Shown here piece by piece: positions 47,945 through 55,893 of a stretch of DNA of 61,489 bases. The notes under the pieces were generated by a model that searched no databases, was not told the DNA's origin, and saw only the letters and a program-made list of their open reading frames with translations. Both the position numbers and the translations under genes were made by a program. Each line of letters opens with the position of its first letter. Within the stretch, counting starts at the first letter, position 1. This DNA comes from Massilia horti. Its GTDB lineage: Bacteria; Pseudomonadota; Gammaproteobacteria; Burkholderiales; Burkholderiaceae_D. The stretch is taken from assembly GCF_004614195.1 (NCBI RefSeq), contig NZ_SPUM01000036.1, positions 1 through 61,489 on the forward strand. Direction: 5' to 3'.

Positions 47945-48847
47945 TCACGCCCGCTTTCCCCTCGCCGGCCTGCTGTCCGCAAAATATTCCTTGATCGCCG
48001 CCGTGAACGCCAATCGGCTGTGCGACCTGCGCTCGAGCAGCCCCACGCAGCGCTCAATCGTCACTCCGGGCAGCCGGATCACGCGCAGCGCCCTGTCCTT
48101 CTCCCACTGCACTTTCGCCAGCTGCGGCACGATCGAGATGCCGAACCCCTGCCGCACGATCTCCACGGCGGCCTCCACCGAATTGAGCTCCAGCTCGTCG
48201 CGCGTGCTCACGCCCGCTTCGTTCAACACGCCCTTGACCAGGTGCCCGGTCCACGTGCTGCGGTCAAAGCGGATGAACGGCGCCTGGCGCAGCGCGTCGA
48301 GCGGGGCCGCGGGCAGGTCGAAGTGCGGCTGGCGCGGCACGATCAGCACCATCGGCTCGTTGTACAGCGGCGTCCACAGCAGACTTGATGCCAGCGCCCG
48401 CGGCGGCTGCGTGACGATCGCCGCGTCCAGCTCGCCGCTCTCGACCTGGTACGCGAAGTCGCTCGACAGTCCGGCGAACAGCTGCACCTTCAGCTTCGGG
48501 TGCTGCTGCTTCAGGCTCCACAGCGCGTCCGCGAACGCGCCCATCAGCGTCGACACCAGCGCGCCCATCATCACCTTGCCCGACAGCTCGTCGCTGTCGC
48601 GGGGGCTGGCCAGCGCTTCGTAGCAGGACAGCAGCTCCTCCACCTGCGGCACCGCCTTGCGGCCCGCGGTGTTCAGAACAATCGAGCGCGGTCCGCGATC
48701 AAATAGAACCTGGTCCAGTTCTTCCTCGAGCGCGCGGATCTGCAGGCCGACCGCCGCGGCGGTCAGGCCGACCTCCTGGCCAGCGGCGGCAAAGGAGCCG
48801 TATTTTGCGACGGCAAGAAAAGTCTTGAAGGTGCGAATCGAAGCCAT
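47945..48847 (-). CDS. LysR-family transcriptional regulator
   Basis: The ATG at 48847 gives a 300-residue protein with the LysR N-terminal helix-turn-helix (MASIRTFKTFLAVAKYGSFAAAGQEVGLTAAAVGLQIRALEEELDQVLFDRG) and effector domain from about residue 90. It sits between suyAB and the divergent sulfonate-type operon, the usual place for a pathway regulator, so it probably senses a pathway sulfonate such as sulfolactate. Its own promoter (TTGTAT-N17-TAGTAT, read on the minus strand at 48883-48911) overlaps one arm of a perfect inverted repeat, as expected for self-control. Confidence 0.88.
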   Translation of the reverse strand: MASIRTFKTFLAVAKYGSFAAAGQEVGLTAAAVGLQIRALEEELDQVLFDRGPRSIVLNTAGRKAVPQVEELLSCYEALASPRDSDELSGKVMMGALVSTLMGAFADALWSLKQQHPKLKVQLFAGLSSDFAYQVESGELDAAIVTQPPRALASSLLWTPLYNEPMVLIVPRQPHFDLPAAPLDALRQAPFIRFDRSTWTGHLVKGVLNEAGVSTRDELELNSVEAAVEIVRQGFGISIVPQLAKVQWEKDRALRVIRLPGVTIERCVGLLERRSHSRLAFTAAIKEYFADSRPARGKRA

Positions 48848-48882
48848 GGCGGCGTGAAATAACGAAGTCCCGGACACCACCA

Positions 48883-48933
48883 ATACTAAAGTAAAGCTTT
48901 ATCTCATACAAATAAAGACTAGCTTTTATTTGT
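48883..48933. promoter_or_regulatory. LysR-type operator and lysR promoter
   Basis: A perfect inverted repeat ACAAATAAA-N8-TTTATTTGT (48908-48933) and a 10-bp palindrome TAAAGCTTTA (48892-48901) lie in the divergent region. On the minus strand TTGTAT (48906-48911), 17 bases, TAGTAT (48883-48888) is a good promoter for the LysR gene. The -35 overlaps the repeat, the usual autoregulatory design; the forward promoter should lie to the right. Confidence 0.6.
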
Positions 48934-49003
48934 AGGACCATTCCTCCACAATGACCTTGTCAACGCTGAATGCCAATCAGCTCATATCCAAGGTGAGATC
49001 GAC

Positions 49004-49717
49004 ATGACGACGAATCTAGAAGTGAAGGTCTGGCGCGGCAAGGAGGAAGGCGGTCTCGTCACGTACGAGGTGCCGCGCTTCGAGAACCAGACCGTGCTGG
49101 ACGTGGTGATCCATATCCAGCGCAATATCGATCCGGGCCTGGCCTACCGCTACGCGTGCCGGGTCGGCATGTGCGGCTCGTGCGCGATGACGGTCAACGG
49201 CGTGGCCCGCTGGACCTGCCGCACCCACGTCGGCAAGGTCGCACAGGACGGCAAGCTTGAGATCGCTCCCCTTTCCAACCTGCCCGTCATCAAGGACCTG
49301 GTGGTCGACATGACCGAGTTCTTCGACAAGTGGGCGAGCGCCCGGGGCAGCTTCAAGGGCGCGAAGACCCGCTACGACGATTTCGCGCTGGTCGAGCCGG
49401 GCAGCCCCGAGCGGCGCAACGCCGACGAAGGTATCGAGTGCATCGGCTGCGCCGTCTGCTACGCCTCGTGCGACGTGGTGACCTGGCGCCCCGACTTCCT
49501 CGGCCCGGCGGCGCTGAACCGGGCCTGGACCCTGATCAACGACGTGCGCGACGTGACCCAGGACGAACGCCTGCTGGCCGTCTCCGGCGACGCCGGCTGC
49601 CACGCCTGCCACACCCAGGGCTCGTGCACCGAGCGCTGCCCCAAACACCTGGCGCCGACCGCCGCGATCGCTGGCCTCAAGCACCTCTCCATCACCACGT
49701 TAAGGAGGCACAAATGA
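49004..49717 (+). CDS. Succinate dehydrogenase/fumarate reductase-like iron-sulfur subunit
   Basis: A 237-residue protein of the SdhB/FrdB family. The [2Fe-2S] cluster is in YACRVGMCGSCAMTV with the fourth Cys in RWTC; the [4Fe-4S] ligands are CIGCAVCYASC; the third cluster site is CHACHTQGSCTERCPKH, closer to the FrdB-like form than to SdhB. It carries electrons from a flavoprotein to the membrane. It is the first gene of a six-gene run whose fourth and fifth genes encode a fumarase-like hydratase, which is not the standard sdhCDAB order. Its stop overlaps the next start (ATGA). See the pathway proposal for its likely substrate. Confidence 0.85.
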   Translation: MTTNLEVKVWRGKEEGGLVTYEVPRFENQTVLDVVIHIQRNIDPGLAYRYACRVGMCGSCAMTVNGVARWTCRTHVGKVAQDGKLEIAPLSNLPVIKDLVVDMTEFFDKWASARGSFKGAKTRYDDFALVEPGSPERRNADEGIECIGCAVCYASCDVVTWRPDFLGPAALNRAWTLINDVRDVTQDERLLAVSGDAGCHACHTQGSCTERCPKHLAPTAAIAGLKHLSITTLRRHK

Positions 49718-50058
49718 CTGATACCGTCACCCAGGTCAGGCTCTGGTACTGGGGCCGCATCAGCTCGATGGTGCTGGCGTTCTGCGTGCTGGTGCACCTG
49801 GCGGTCATCATCTATGCAGTGCGCGCCGGCCTGACCGGCGCCGCGGTGCTGGCCCGCACCCACGGCAGCGTCGCCTTCGGGCTGTTCTACACGGTGTTCG
49901 TGCTGGCCTGCGCCGTGCACGCCCCGCTGGGCATGGCGCGCATTGTGCGCGAAGAACTCGGCTGGAGCGAGCAGATCGTCAACCTGCTGGCCATCCTGTT
50001 CGCGCTGCTCCTCCTGGTACTGGGACTGCGCGCTGTTTATGGAGTGGTACTGGCATGA
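49714..50058 (+). CDS. Membrane anchor subunit 1, SDH/FRD-like
   Basis: A 114-residue protein with three hydrophobic segments: SMVLAFCVLVHLAVIIYAV, GSVAFGLFYTVFVLACAVHAPLGMARIV and IVNLLAILFALLLLVLGLRAVYGVV, with His in the first and second segments as possible haem ligands. Strong ribosome site AAGGAGG; its start ATGA overlaps the previous stop, and its own stop overlaps the next start. It should form, with the next gene, the quinone-reducing membrane domain. Confidence 0.75.
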   Translation: MTDTVTQVRLWYWGRISSMVLAFCVLVHLAVIIYAVRAGLTGAAVLARTHGSVAFGLFYTVFVLACAVHAPLGMARIVREELGWSEQIVNLLAILFALLLLVLGLRAVYGVVLA

Positions 50059-50411
50059 AACGCATCAACGACTACCGCGCCCGCAACCATCCGGCCTACT
50101 GGGCCTTCGTGGTGCACCGCGTGTCCGGCTTCGTGCTGGCGCTGTTCCTGCCGGTGCACTTCTGGGCGCTGGGCCGCGCGATTGAAGGCGAAGCCTCGCT
50201 CGACGCCTTCCTGCGCTTTACCGACCAGCCGCTGTTCAAGTTCGGCGAATGGGCCCTGGTGCTGCTGCTCGCGGCGCATCTGGCCGGCGGCGTGCGCCTG
50301 CTGCTGATCGAGTTCGGCCACTGGACCGGGCTACGCAAGAACCTGATTGCCATCGGCGCCGGATTTGCTGCGATGACCAGCCTGGCGTTCGCGCTCGCGC
50401 TGGTGTTCTAG
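50055..50411 (+). CDS. Membrane anchor subunit 2, SdhC-like cytochrome b
   Basis: A 118-residue membrane protein, with three hydrophobic segments (WAFVVHRVSGFVLALFLPVHFWALG, WALVLLLAAHLAGGVRLLLIEFG, NLIAIGAGFAAMTSLAFALALVF). The pieces HRVSGFVLALFLPVHF and AHLAGGVRLLLIE resemble the haem-b-binding blocks of SdhC. Starts at the ATGA overlap with the previous gene. Together the two anchors could pass electrons to quinone. Confidence 0.75.
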   Translation: MKRINDYRARNHPAYWAFVVHRVSGFVLALFLPVHFWALGRAIEGEASLDAFLRFTDQPLFKFGEWALVLLLAAHLAGGVRLLLIEFGHWTGLRKNLIAIGAGFAAMTSLAFALALVF

Positions 50412-50433
50412 ATTACATACATGGGGAACTGAA

Positions 50434-51309
50434 ATGAAGATCGATTTGGCGGCGGTCGAAGAAGCCGCAAAAGAACTGTACATCCGGGCGCTCAAGGTAC
50501 TGCCGCCCGACATCAAAGGCGGCTTCGCGCGCCTGACCGAAACCGAGACCGTGCCGCGCGCACAGAACATCCTGGCGACGATGGTCAAGAACATCGCGGT
50601 CGCCGAAGAGAACGAGAACCTGCTGTGCCAGGACACGGGCGTGCCGATCTATAACGTGACGATCGGGCGCGGCATCGAGGGCGACGGCTACGACCTGAAG
50701 CAGGCCATCCGCAAGGGCTGCGAGCGCGCCACGCGCGAGCACCCGCTGCGCTCGTCGGTGGTGCACCCGCTCACCCGCAAGAACGAGCAAACCTCGTGCG
50801 GCATCGAGGTGCCGGTGATCCACATCGACTTTTCCGACCATCCGGAGGAACTGGCGATCCAGATGATCCCCAAGGGCAGCGGCTCGGAAAACAACTCGTT
50901 CCTCAAGATGGCGATCCCGGCCGAGGGCGTGGACGCGATCAAGGAGTTCGTGATCGACTGCACCATCAACGCCGGCGGCAAGACCTGCCCGCCGACGATC
51001 GTCGGGGTCGGGATCGGCGGCACGTCCGACCTGTGCATGGCGCTGGCCAAGCGTGCCGCCGTGCGCCCGCTGGGCAGCCACTGCAGCGACCCGGAAGGGG
51101 CCAGGCTCGAGCGGCAACTCTTCGAGGCCGTCAACCACCTGGGCATCGGCCCGCAAGGACTGGGAGGCGACTCGACCGCCTTTGCCGTGCACATCGAGCT
51201 CGCCTCGACCCACATCACGCTCAACCCGGTTGCGGTGAACATGCAGTGCCATTCGGCGCGCAGGGCAAGCGCAACCTTTACCCCGGACGGGGTCACTTAC
51301 GGATTCTGA
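50434..51309 (+). CDS. Class I fumarase-like hydratase, alpha subunit
   Basis: A 291-residue protein of the iron-sulfur hydro-lyase family (FumA N-terminal half / TtdA). Seen: NENLLCQDTGVPIYNVTIGRG with the first cluster Cys, RKNEQTSCGIEVPVIHIDF with the second, and INAGGKTCPPTIVGVGIGGTSDLCMALAKRAAVRPLGS with the third and the family loop. It would hydrate an unsaturated carboxylic acid reversibly (fumarate, or here perhaps 3-sulfoacrylate; L-tartrate dehydration is a further family reaction). It lies 22 bases after the membrane anchors and two bases before the beta subunit gene. The substrate cannot be told from the sequence. Confidence 0.85.
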   Translation: MKIDLAAVEEAAKELYIRALKVLPPDIKGGFARLTETETVPRAQNILATMVKNIAVAEENENLLCQDTGVPIYNVTIGRGIEGDGYDLKQAIRKGCERATREHPLRSSVVHPLTRKNEQTSCGIEVPVIHIDFSDHPEELAIQMIPKGSGSENNSFLKMAIPAEGVDAIKEFVIDCTINAGGKTCPPTIVGVGIGGTSDLCMALAKRAAVRPLGSHCSDPEGARLERQLFEAVNHLGIGPQGLGGDSTAFAVHIELASTHITLNPVAVNMQCHSARRASATFTPDGVTYGF

Positions 51310-51311
51310 TC

Positions 51312-51923
51312 ATGGCACACTACGAACTGACTACCCCGGTGACCGAAGAACAGGTCCGCCAGCTGCGCGTGAACGACACCGTGACCCTGCAGGGCACGCT
51401 GTTCGGCATCCGCGACGCAACCCAGATCCACATGCTCGACCGTGGGCGCACCACCCGCTTCGACCTGCGCGGGCACGCCGTGATCCACACCGCGCCCAAC
51501 GTACGCAAGGTCGAGAAAAGCGAACAGTACCCGGCCGGCTACCAGCCGATCTGCATCGGCACCACGACCTCCGACCGGATGGAGCGCTTCACCCGGCCGT
51601 TGATGGAGCAGTACGGCGTACGCATCACCATCGGCAAGGGCGGCATGCGCGAAGGGACGCTCGATGCATTGCACGAGCTGGGCGGCGTGTACCTGGCCAT
51701 CGTCGGCGGTACCGCTGCGCTCGAGACCACCTGGATCGAGCAGATCGAGGACGTCGACCTGGACGACCTGAATCCCGAATCGCTGTGGAAGTTCCGCATC
51801 AAGAATTTCGGCCCGCTGCTGGTCGGGATGGACAGCCACTGCAACAGCCTCTACACCGAAGTGAAGACAGACGTGGAAGAGCGCCGCGCCGAAGTACTGG
51901 CCAGCCTGGGAGTGCGCAAATGA
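51312..51923 (+). CDS. Class I fumarase-like hydratase, beta subunit
   Basis: A 203-residue protein of the FumA C-terminal/TtdB family: LTTPVTEEQVRQLRVNDTVTLQGTLFGIRDATQIHML, GTTTSDRMERFTRPLMEQYGVRITIGKGGM, AIVGGTAALETTWIEQIEDVDLDDLNPESLWKFRIKNFGPLLVGMDSHCNSLY. It forms the second half of the hydratase with the preceding gene. The stop is TGA at 51921-51923, overlapping the ATG of the flavoprotein gene (ATGA), so hydratase and dehydrogenase subunits are translationally coupled. Confidence 0.85.
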   Translation: MAHYELTTPVTEEQVRQLRVNDTVTLQGTLFGIRDATQIHMLDRGRTTRFDLRGHAVIHTAPNVRKVEKSEQYPAGYQPICIGTTTSDRMERFTRPLMEQYGVRITIGKGGMREGTLDALHELGGVYLAIVGGTAALETTWIEQIEDVDLDDLNPESLWKFRIKNFGPLLVGMDSHCNSLYTEVKTDVEERRAEVLASLGVRK

Positions 51924-53659
51924 ACGATATCAAACGCATCCGGACCGACATCCTGATCCTCGGTTCCGGCGGGGCTGGCCTGTTCGCTGCGCTGCACGCG
52001 CACCAGGCCAACCCGAACCAGTCGATCACGGTCGCGGTCAAGGGCCTGCTCGGCAAGTGCGGCTGCACGCGGATGGTCCAGGGCGGCTACAACGTGGCGC
52101 TGGCCGCGGGCGACTCGGTCGAGCGCCACTTCATGGACACGATCGAGGGCAGCAAGTGGCTGGCCAACCAGGAACTGGCCTGGACGCTGGTGACCACCGC
52201 GGTCACGCGCGTGCACGAGCTGGAAAACGAGCTGGGGTGCTTTTTCGACCGCAACCCTGACGGCACGGTGCACCAGAAGGCGTTCGCCGGCCAGACGTTC
52301 GACCGCACGGTGCACAAGGGCGACCTGACCGGGATCGAGATCATCAACCGCCTGTCGGAACAGGTGTGGGCGCGCGGCATTGGCCGGCTCGAGGAGCATC
52401 GCGCCATCGATCTCATCAAGACCCCGGACGGCGCTGCGCTCGCCGGTGTGCTGATGATCGACATGCGCACCGGCGAGTATGTGTTCGTGCAGGCCAAGGC
52501 GGTGCTGCTGGCCACCGGCGGCGGGCCGACCATGTACAAGTACCACACCCCGTCCGGCGACAAGAGCTGCGACGGGCTGGCGATGGCGCTGCGCGCCGGG
52601 TTGCCGCTGCGCGACCTGGAAATGGTGCAGTTCCACCCGACGGGCTTGCTCGCCGGCGCCCACACCCGCATGACCGGAACCGTGCTGGAGGAAGGCCTGC
52701 GCGGCGCCGGTGGCTGGCTGCTTAACGGCAACGGCGACCGCTTCATGGAGAACTACGACCCGCGCGCCGAGCGCGCCACCCGCGACATCGTCTCGCGCGG
52801 CATCTATTCGGAAATCCGGGCCGGGCGCGCCACGCCCAACGGCGGCGTCTACATCCAGATGTCGCACCTGGGGCCGGACAAGGTGCGCCAGCAGTTCAAG
52901 GGCATGGTCGAGCGCTGCGCCGACTGCGGCTTCGACCTGGCCGAGGGGCGCGTCGAGGTGGTGCCGACCGCCCACTACATGATGGGCGGCGTGATGTTCA
53001 ACCCGGACTGCACCACCGTCCTGCCCGGGCTGTTCGCCGCCGGCGAGGATACCGGTGGCGTGCACGGCGCCAACCGGCTGGGCGGCAACGGCGTGGCCAA
53101 CTCGACCGTGTTCGGCGGCATTGCCGGCGAAAGCATGGCGGAGTGGGTTGCCGCCAATCCTGACTTCCGGGCGCCGGACGAGGCGGCCATCGCGCGCAGC
53201 ATCCAGGAGCACGACGCGCCGTTCTCGCTCGAGCCGGGCAGCCTGGAAGCGATCCGCGAGGAGCTGTTCGACTGCATGTGGACCGACGTCGGCATTTTGC
53301 GCACGGCAGAAGGCTTGATGCTCGGCCAGCAACGCCTGGCCGCGCTCGAAGAGCAACTGGCGCACACCGGCATTGCCGCGGGCGACCGTGCGTACAACCT
53401 GAGCTGGCACGACTGGATCAACCTGCGCAACCTGATCGCGGTGAGCCGCGTGATCGACGCCGCCGCGCTGCTGCGCGAGGATTCGCGCGGCGCCCACTTC
53501 CGCGAGGACTTCCCGCAGACGGGCGACCTGGAGAGCTCGACCTTCACCGTGGCGCGCCAGACTGCCGAGGGGATCACGCTCGGCCGCGAGCCGGTGCGCT
53601 TCAAGCGCGTGCGGCCGGGCCACACGATCCTGCGCGACGAGCCCCAGTCCACCCATTGA
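51920..53659 (+). CDS. Fumarate reductase/succinate dehydrogenase-like flavoprotein with altered active site
   Basis: A 579-residue FAD protein. FAD fold: ILGSGGAGLFAALHA (residues 13-27) and VLLATGGGP. Catalytic residues aligned by eye to E. coli SdhA: His239 (QFHPTG), Arg288 (TRDIVSR, proton donor), His352 (HYMMGG) and Arg386 (HGANRLGGN) are kept. Two are changed: Cys49 in KCGCTRMVQGG replaces the FAD-linking His, and Glu257 in VLEEGLRGAGG replaces the substrate-binding Thr of T-E-G-x-R-G-E-G-G, after a ~6-residue insertion. A non-covalent FAD or a different link, and a substrate other than succinate, are therefore likely. It is the last gene of the run with the iron-sulfur, anchor and hydratase subunits and is followed by an ABC importer. 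Confidence 0.88.
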   Translation: MNDIKRIRTDILILGSGGAGLFAALHAHQANPNQSITVAVKGLLGKCGCTRMVQGGYNVALAAGDSVERHFMDTIEGSKWLANQELAWTLVTTAVTRVHELENELGCFFDRNPDGTVHQKAFAGQTFDRTVHKGDLTGIEIINRLSEQVWARGIGRLEEHRAIDLIKTPDGAALAGVLMIDMRTGEYVFVQAKAVLLATGGGPTMYKYHTPSGDKSCDGLAMALRAGLPLRDLEMVQFHPTGLLAGAHTRMTGTVLEEGLRGAGGWLLNGNGDRFMENYDPRAERATRDIVSRGIYSEIRAGRATPNGGVYIQMSHLGPDKVRQQFKGMVERCADCGFDLAEGRVEVVPTAHYMMGGVMFNPDCTTVLPGLFAAGEDTGGVHGANRLGGNGVANSTVFGGIAGESMAEWVAANPDFRAPDEAAIARSIQEHDAPFSLEPGSLEAIREELFDCMWTDVGILRTAEGLMLGQQRLAALEEQLAHTGIAAGDRAYNLSWHDWINLRNLIAVSRVIDAAALLREDSRGAHFREDFPQTGDLESSTFTVARQTAEGITLGREPVRFKRVRPGHTILRDEPQSTH

Positions 53660-53698
53660 CCCGCTAAATAAGGCGCCGTCACCGGCAGGTGTGGGTTT

Positions 53699-53826
53699 CG
53701 TAGGGTGGGCGGGGTGAGGCTGGCCAGTGGCCAGCCGAACGGCCCACCCGTTCAACAAAACGGAACCTACTGGGATATGGCCGATGATCGCTGACCTGCC
53801 CACCCTACGCACTGCCCACCCTACGC
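53699..53826. repeat. Variant inverted repeat, copy G (GTAGGGTGGGC type, ~128 bp)
   Basis: Left arm CGTAGGGTGGGCGGGG, centre TGGCCAGTGGCCAGCC, right end TGCCCACCCTACGC plus a further GCCCACCCTACG. It lies just past the flavoprotein stop codon, as other copies lie just past genes. It resembles copy F. Confidence 0.75.
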
Positions 53827-53884
53827 CCGCAGTTAACGGCGAGAAAGCTATCAAAAAAACCTTCAAATCATATAAGTCATCTAG

Positions 53885-53913
53885 TTGAATTTTGATGTTA
53901 GTTGGACTAGTAT
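53885..53913 (+). promoter_or_regulatory. Candidate promoter of the ABC transporter genes
   Basis: TTGAAT (53885-53890), 17 bases, TAGTAT (53908-53913). It lies in AT-rich DNA 110 bases before the substrate-binding protein gene and follows repeat copy G, so the transporter probably has its own promoter. TCATCTAG/CTAGTATGA words around it form a weak dyad. Confidence 0.5.
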
Positions 53914-54024
53914 GAAGTCTCGTACAAGCGTTACCTGATCGACGAAGCATTCCACCGGGGCCGGCAAGACAAACAAGCTGCAACAGCGGCGGCCCCAGCG
54001 ACCAATCTGTTGAAGGAGACATCC

Positions 54025-55032
54025 ATGCAACTGAAATCGATCGTGTCGTACACCCTCGGCGCCGTGCTGCTCTCCGCAGCCGTCACGAGCCATGCGGAAG
54101 TGAGCGAGGTGAAGATCGCGGAGCAGTACGGGATCGGCTACCTGCCCCTGATGATCATGGAAGACCAAAAACTGGTCGAGAAGTACGCCAAGGAGGAAGG
54201 CCTCGGGGACCTGAAGGTGACCTGGTCCAAGTTCGCGGGCGGCAACGTGATGAACGACGCGCTGTTGTCGGACAGCTTGCAGTTCGCGTCCGGCGGCGTG
54301 GCGCCGATGGTGACGCTGTGGGCCAAGACCCGCGGCAACTACGACGTCAAGGCGGTCGGCGCGCTGAACTCGATGCCGCTGCTCCTGAACACGCGCAACC
54401 CGAAGGTCAAGACGATCAAGGACTTCACTGACAAGGACAAGATCGCGCTGCCGGCGGTCAAGGTGTCGATCCAGGCGGTGACCCTGCAGATGGCGGCCGA
54501 GAAGGCGTTCGGCGCCGGCCAGCAGGACAAGCTCGACCACCTGACGGTATCGATGAGCCACCCGGACGGCATGGAAGCGCTGCTGTCGGGCACCAGTGAA
54601 GTGACGGCGCATTTTTCCGCGCCGCCGTTCCAGTACCTGGAGCTGAAGCAGCCAGGCATCCATACGGTGCTCAACTCGTACGACGTGTTGGGTGGCCCGG
54701 CCACCTTCAACCTGGTGTGGGCCACCAGTAAATTCCGCAACGACAACCCCAAGGTGTACCTCGCCTTCACCCGCGCACTCGACGAGGCGATGACGATGAT
54801 CAACCGCGACAAGAAGTGGGCCGCCCAAGCCTACCTGCGCATTTCCAAGGACAAGGAAAGCGTCGACGACATCGTCAAGATGCTGAGCGACCCACAGGTG
54901 AAGTTCACGACCACGCCGCAGAACGTGACCAAGTACGTGGACTTCATGCAAAGGACCGGTGCGATCAAGGCCAAGCCCAGTTCGTGGAAGGACATGTTCT
55001 TCCCGAACGTGCACAACCTGCCGGGCAGTTGA
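54025..55032 (+). CDS. ABC transporter substrate-binding protein, NMT1/TauA-SsuA-like
   Basis: The ATG at 54025 follows GAAGGAGA. The 335-residue protein has a Sec signal peptide (MQLKSIVSYTLGAVLLSAAVTSHA). The mature part is the NMT1/THI5-type ligand-binding fold: EVKIAEQYGIGYLPLMIMEDQKLVEKYAKEEGLGDLKVTWSKFAGGNVMNDALLSDSLQFASGGVAPMVTLWAKT, typical of importers for sulfonates, taurine, nitrate or thiamine precursors. With the ATPase and permease genes it forms one importer, and the neighbouring suyAB genes make a sulfonate its likely ligand. Confidence 0.85.
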   Translation: MQLKSIVSYTLGAVLLSAAVTSHAEVSEVKIAEQYGIGYLPLMIMEDQKLVEKYAKEEGLGDLKVTWSKFAGGNVMNDALLSDSLQFASGGVAPMVTLWAKTRGNYDVKAVGALNSMPLLLNTRNPKVKTIKDFTDKDKIALPAVKVSIQAVTLQMAAEKAFGAGQQDKLDHLTVSMSHPDGMEALLSGTSEVTAHFSAPPFQYLELKQPGIHTVLNSYDVLGGPATFNLVWATSKFRNDNPKVYLAFTRALDEAMTMINRDKKWAAQAYLRISKDKESVDDIVKMLSDPQVKFTTTPQNVTKYVDFMQRTGAIKAKPSSWKDMFFPNVHNLPGS

Positions 55033-55086
55033 TTGCTTCTACCGGCCACGAGCATTTCGCAGCACTAGTAAAGAGGATAGAGAGAC

Positions 55087-55893
55087 ATGAACATGATGCC
55101 AAACCAGCAGCTCGAGCCCGCACCACTCCTGGACGTGCGGGACGTCACGCTGCAATACAAAACCAAGGCGCACCTGGTGACAGCGACCTACCGGGTCAGC
55201 TTCCAGGTGTTCAAATCGGACCGCTACGTGCTGCTTGGCCCGTCGGGCTGCGGCAAGTCGACGCTGCTCAAGGCAGTGGGCGGCTACCTGAACCCGACCG
55301 AGGGCGAAATCCGGCTCAAGGGCAAGGCGGTGTGCCGCCCCGGCCCGGACCGGATGATGGTGTTCCAGGAGTTTGACCAGTTGCTGCCCTGGAAGACGGT
55401 CAAGGAGAACGTAATGTTCCCGCTGCTCGCCTCCGGCAAGCTGCGCGGCAAGGCGGCCGAAGAAAAAGCGATGCAGTACATCGAGAAGGTCAACCTGGCC
55501 AAGTTTGCCAACCACTTCCCGCACACGCTGTCCGGCGGCATGAAGCAGCGCGTGGCCATCGCGCGCGGCATGGCGATGGAGCCGGACGTGCTGCTGATGG
55601 ACGAGCCGTACGCGGCGCTGGACGCCCTCACCCGGCGCAAGATGCAGGACGAGCTGCTGCAGCTGTGGGACGACACCCACTTCACGGTGCTGTTCGTGAC
55701 GCACTCGATTCCCGAGGCGATCAAGTGCGGCAGCCGCATCCTGCTGCTCTCGCCGCACCCCGGTCAGGTGAAGGCCGAGCTGGACAGCGTGCCACGCGAC
55801 GTACACGACCCGAACGCCGTCAAGGCGCTGGAACACGAAATTCACAAGATGCTTTTTGCAGACGAAGTCGAAAAGGAGGTGCAGCATGTCTAA
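55087..55893 (+). CDS. ABC transporter ATPase, nitrate/sulfonate/taurine type
   Basis: A 268-residue ATPase. Walker A GPSGCGKSTLLKAVGGYLNPTEG, Q-loop FQEFDQLLPWKTVKENV, signature LSGGMKQRVAIARGMAMEPDVLLMDEPYAALD (Walker B) and switch His in VLFVTHSIPEAI. It drives import with the permease coded next; the ATG of that gene overlaps the end of this one by eight bases (ATGTCTAA). Confidence 0.92.
   Translation: MNMMPNQQLEPAPLLDVRDVTLQYKTKAHLVTATYRVSFQVFKSDRYVLLGPSGCGKSTLLKAVGGYLNPTEGEIRLKGKAVCRPGPDRMMVFQEFDQLLPWKTVKENVMFPLLASGKLRGKAAEEKAMQYIEKVNLAKFANHFPHTLSGGMKQRVAIARGMAMEPDVLLMDEPYAALDALTRRKMQDELLQLWDDTHFTVLFVTHSIPEAIKCGSRILLLSPHPGQVKAELDSVPRDVHDPNAVKALEHEIHKMLFADEVEKEVQHV

Noticed and set aside
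49004..53659. The dehydrogenase/hydratase run as the organism's housekeeping succinate dehydrogenase and fumarase
   Set aside because: The order is not sdhCDAB, key residues differ, and it lies with suyAB, a sulfonate-type importer and a TauE/SafE exporter.
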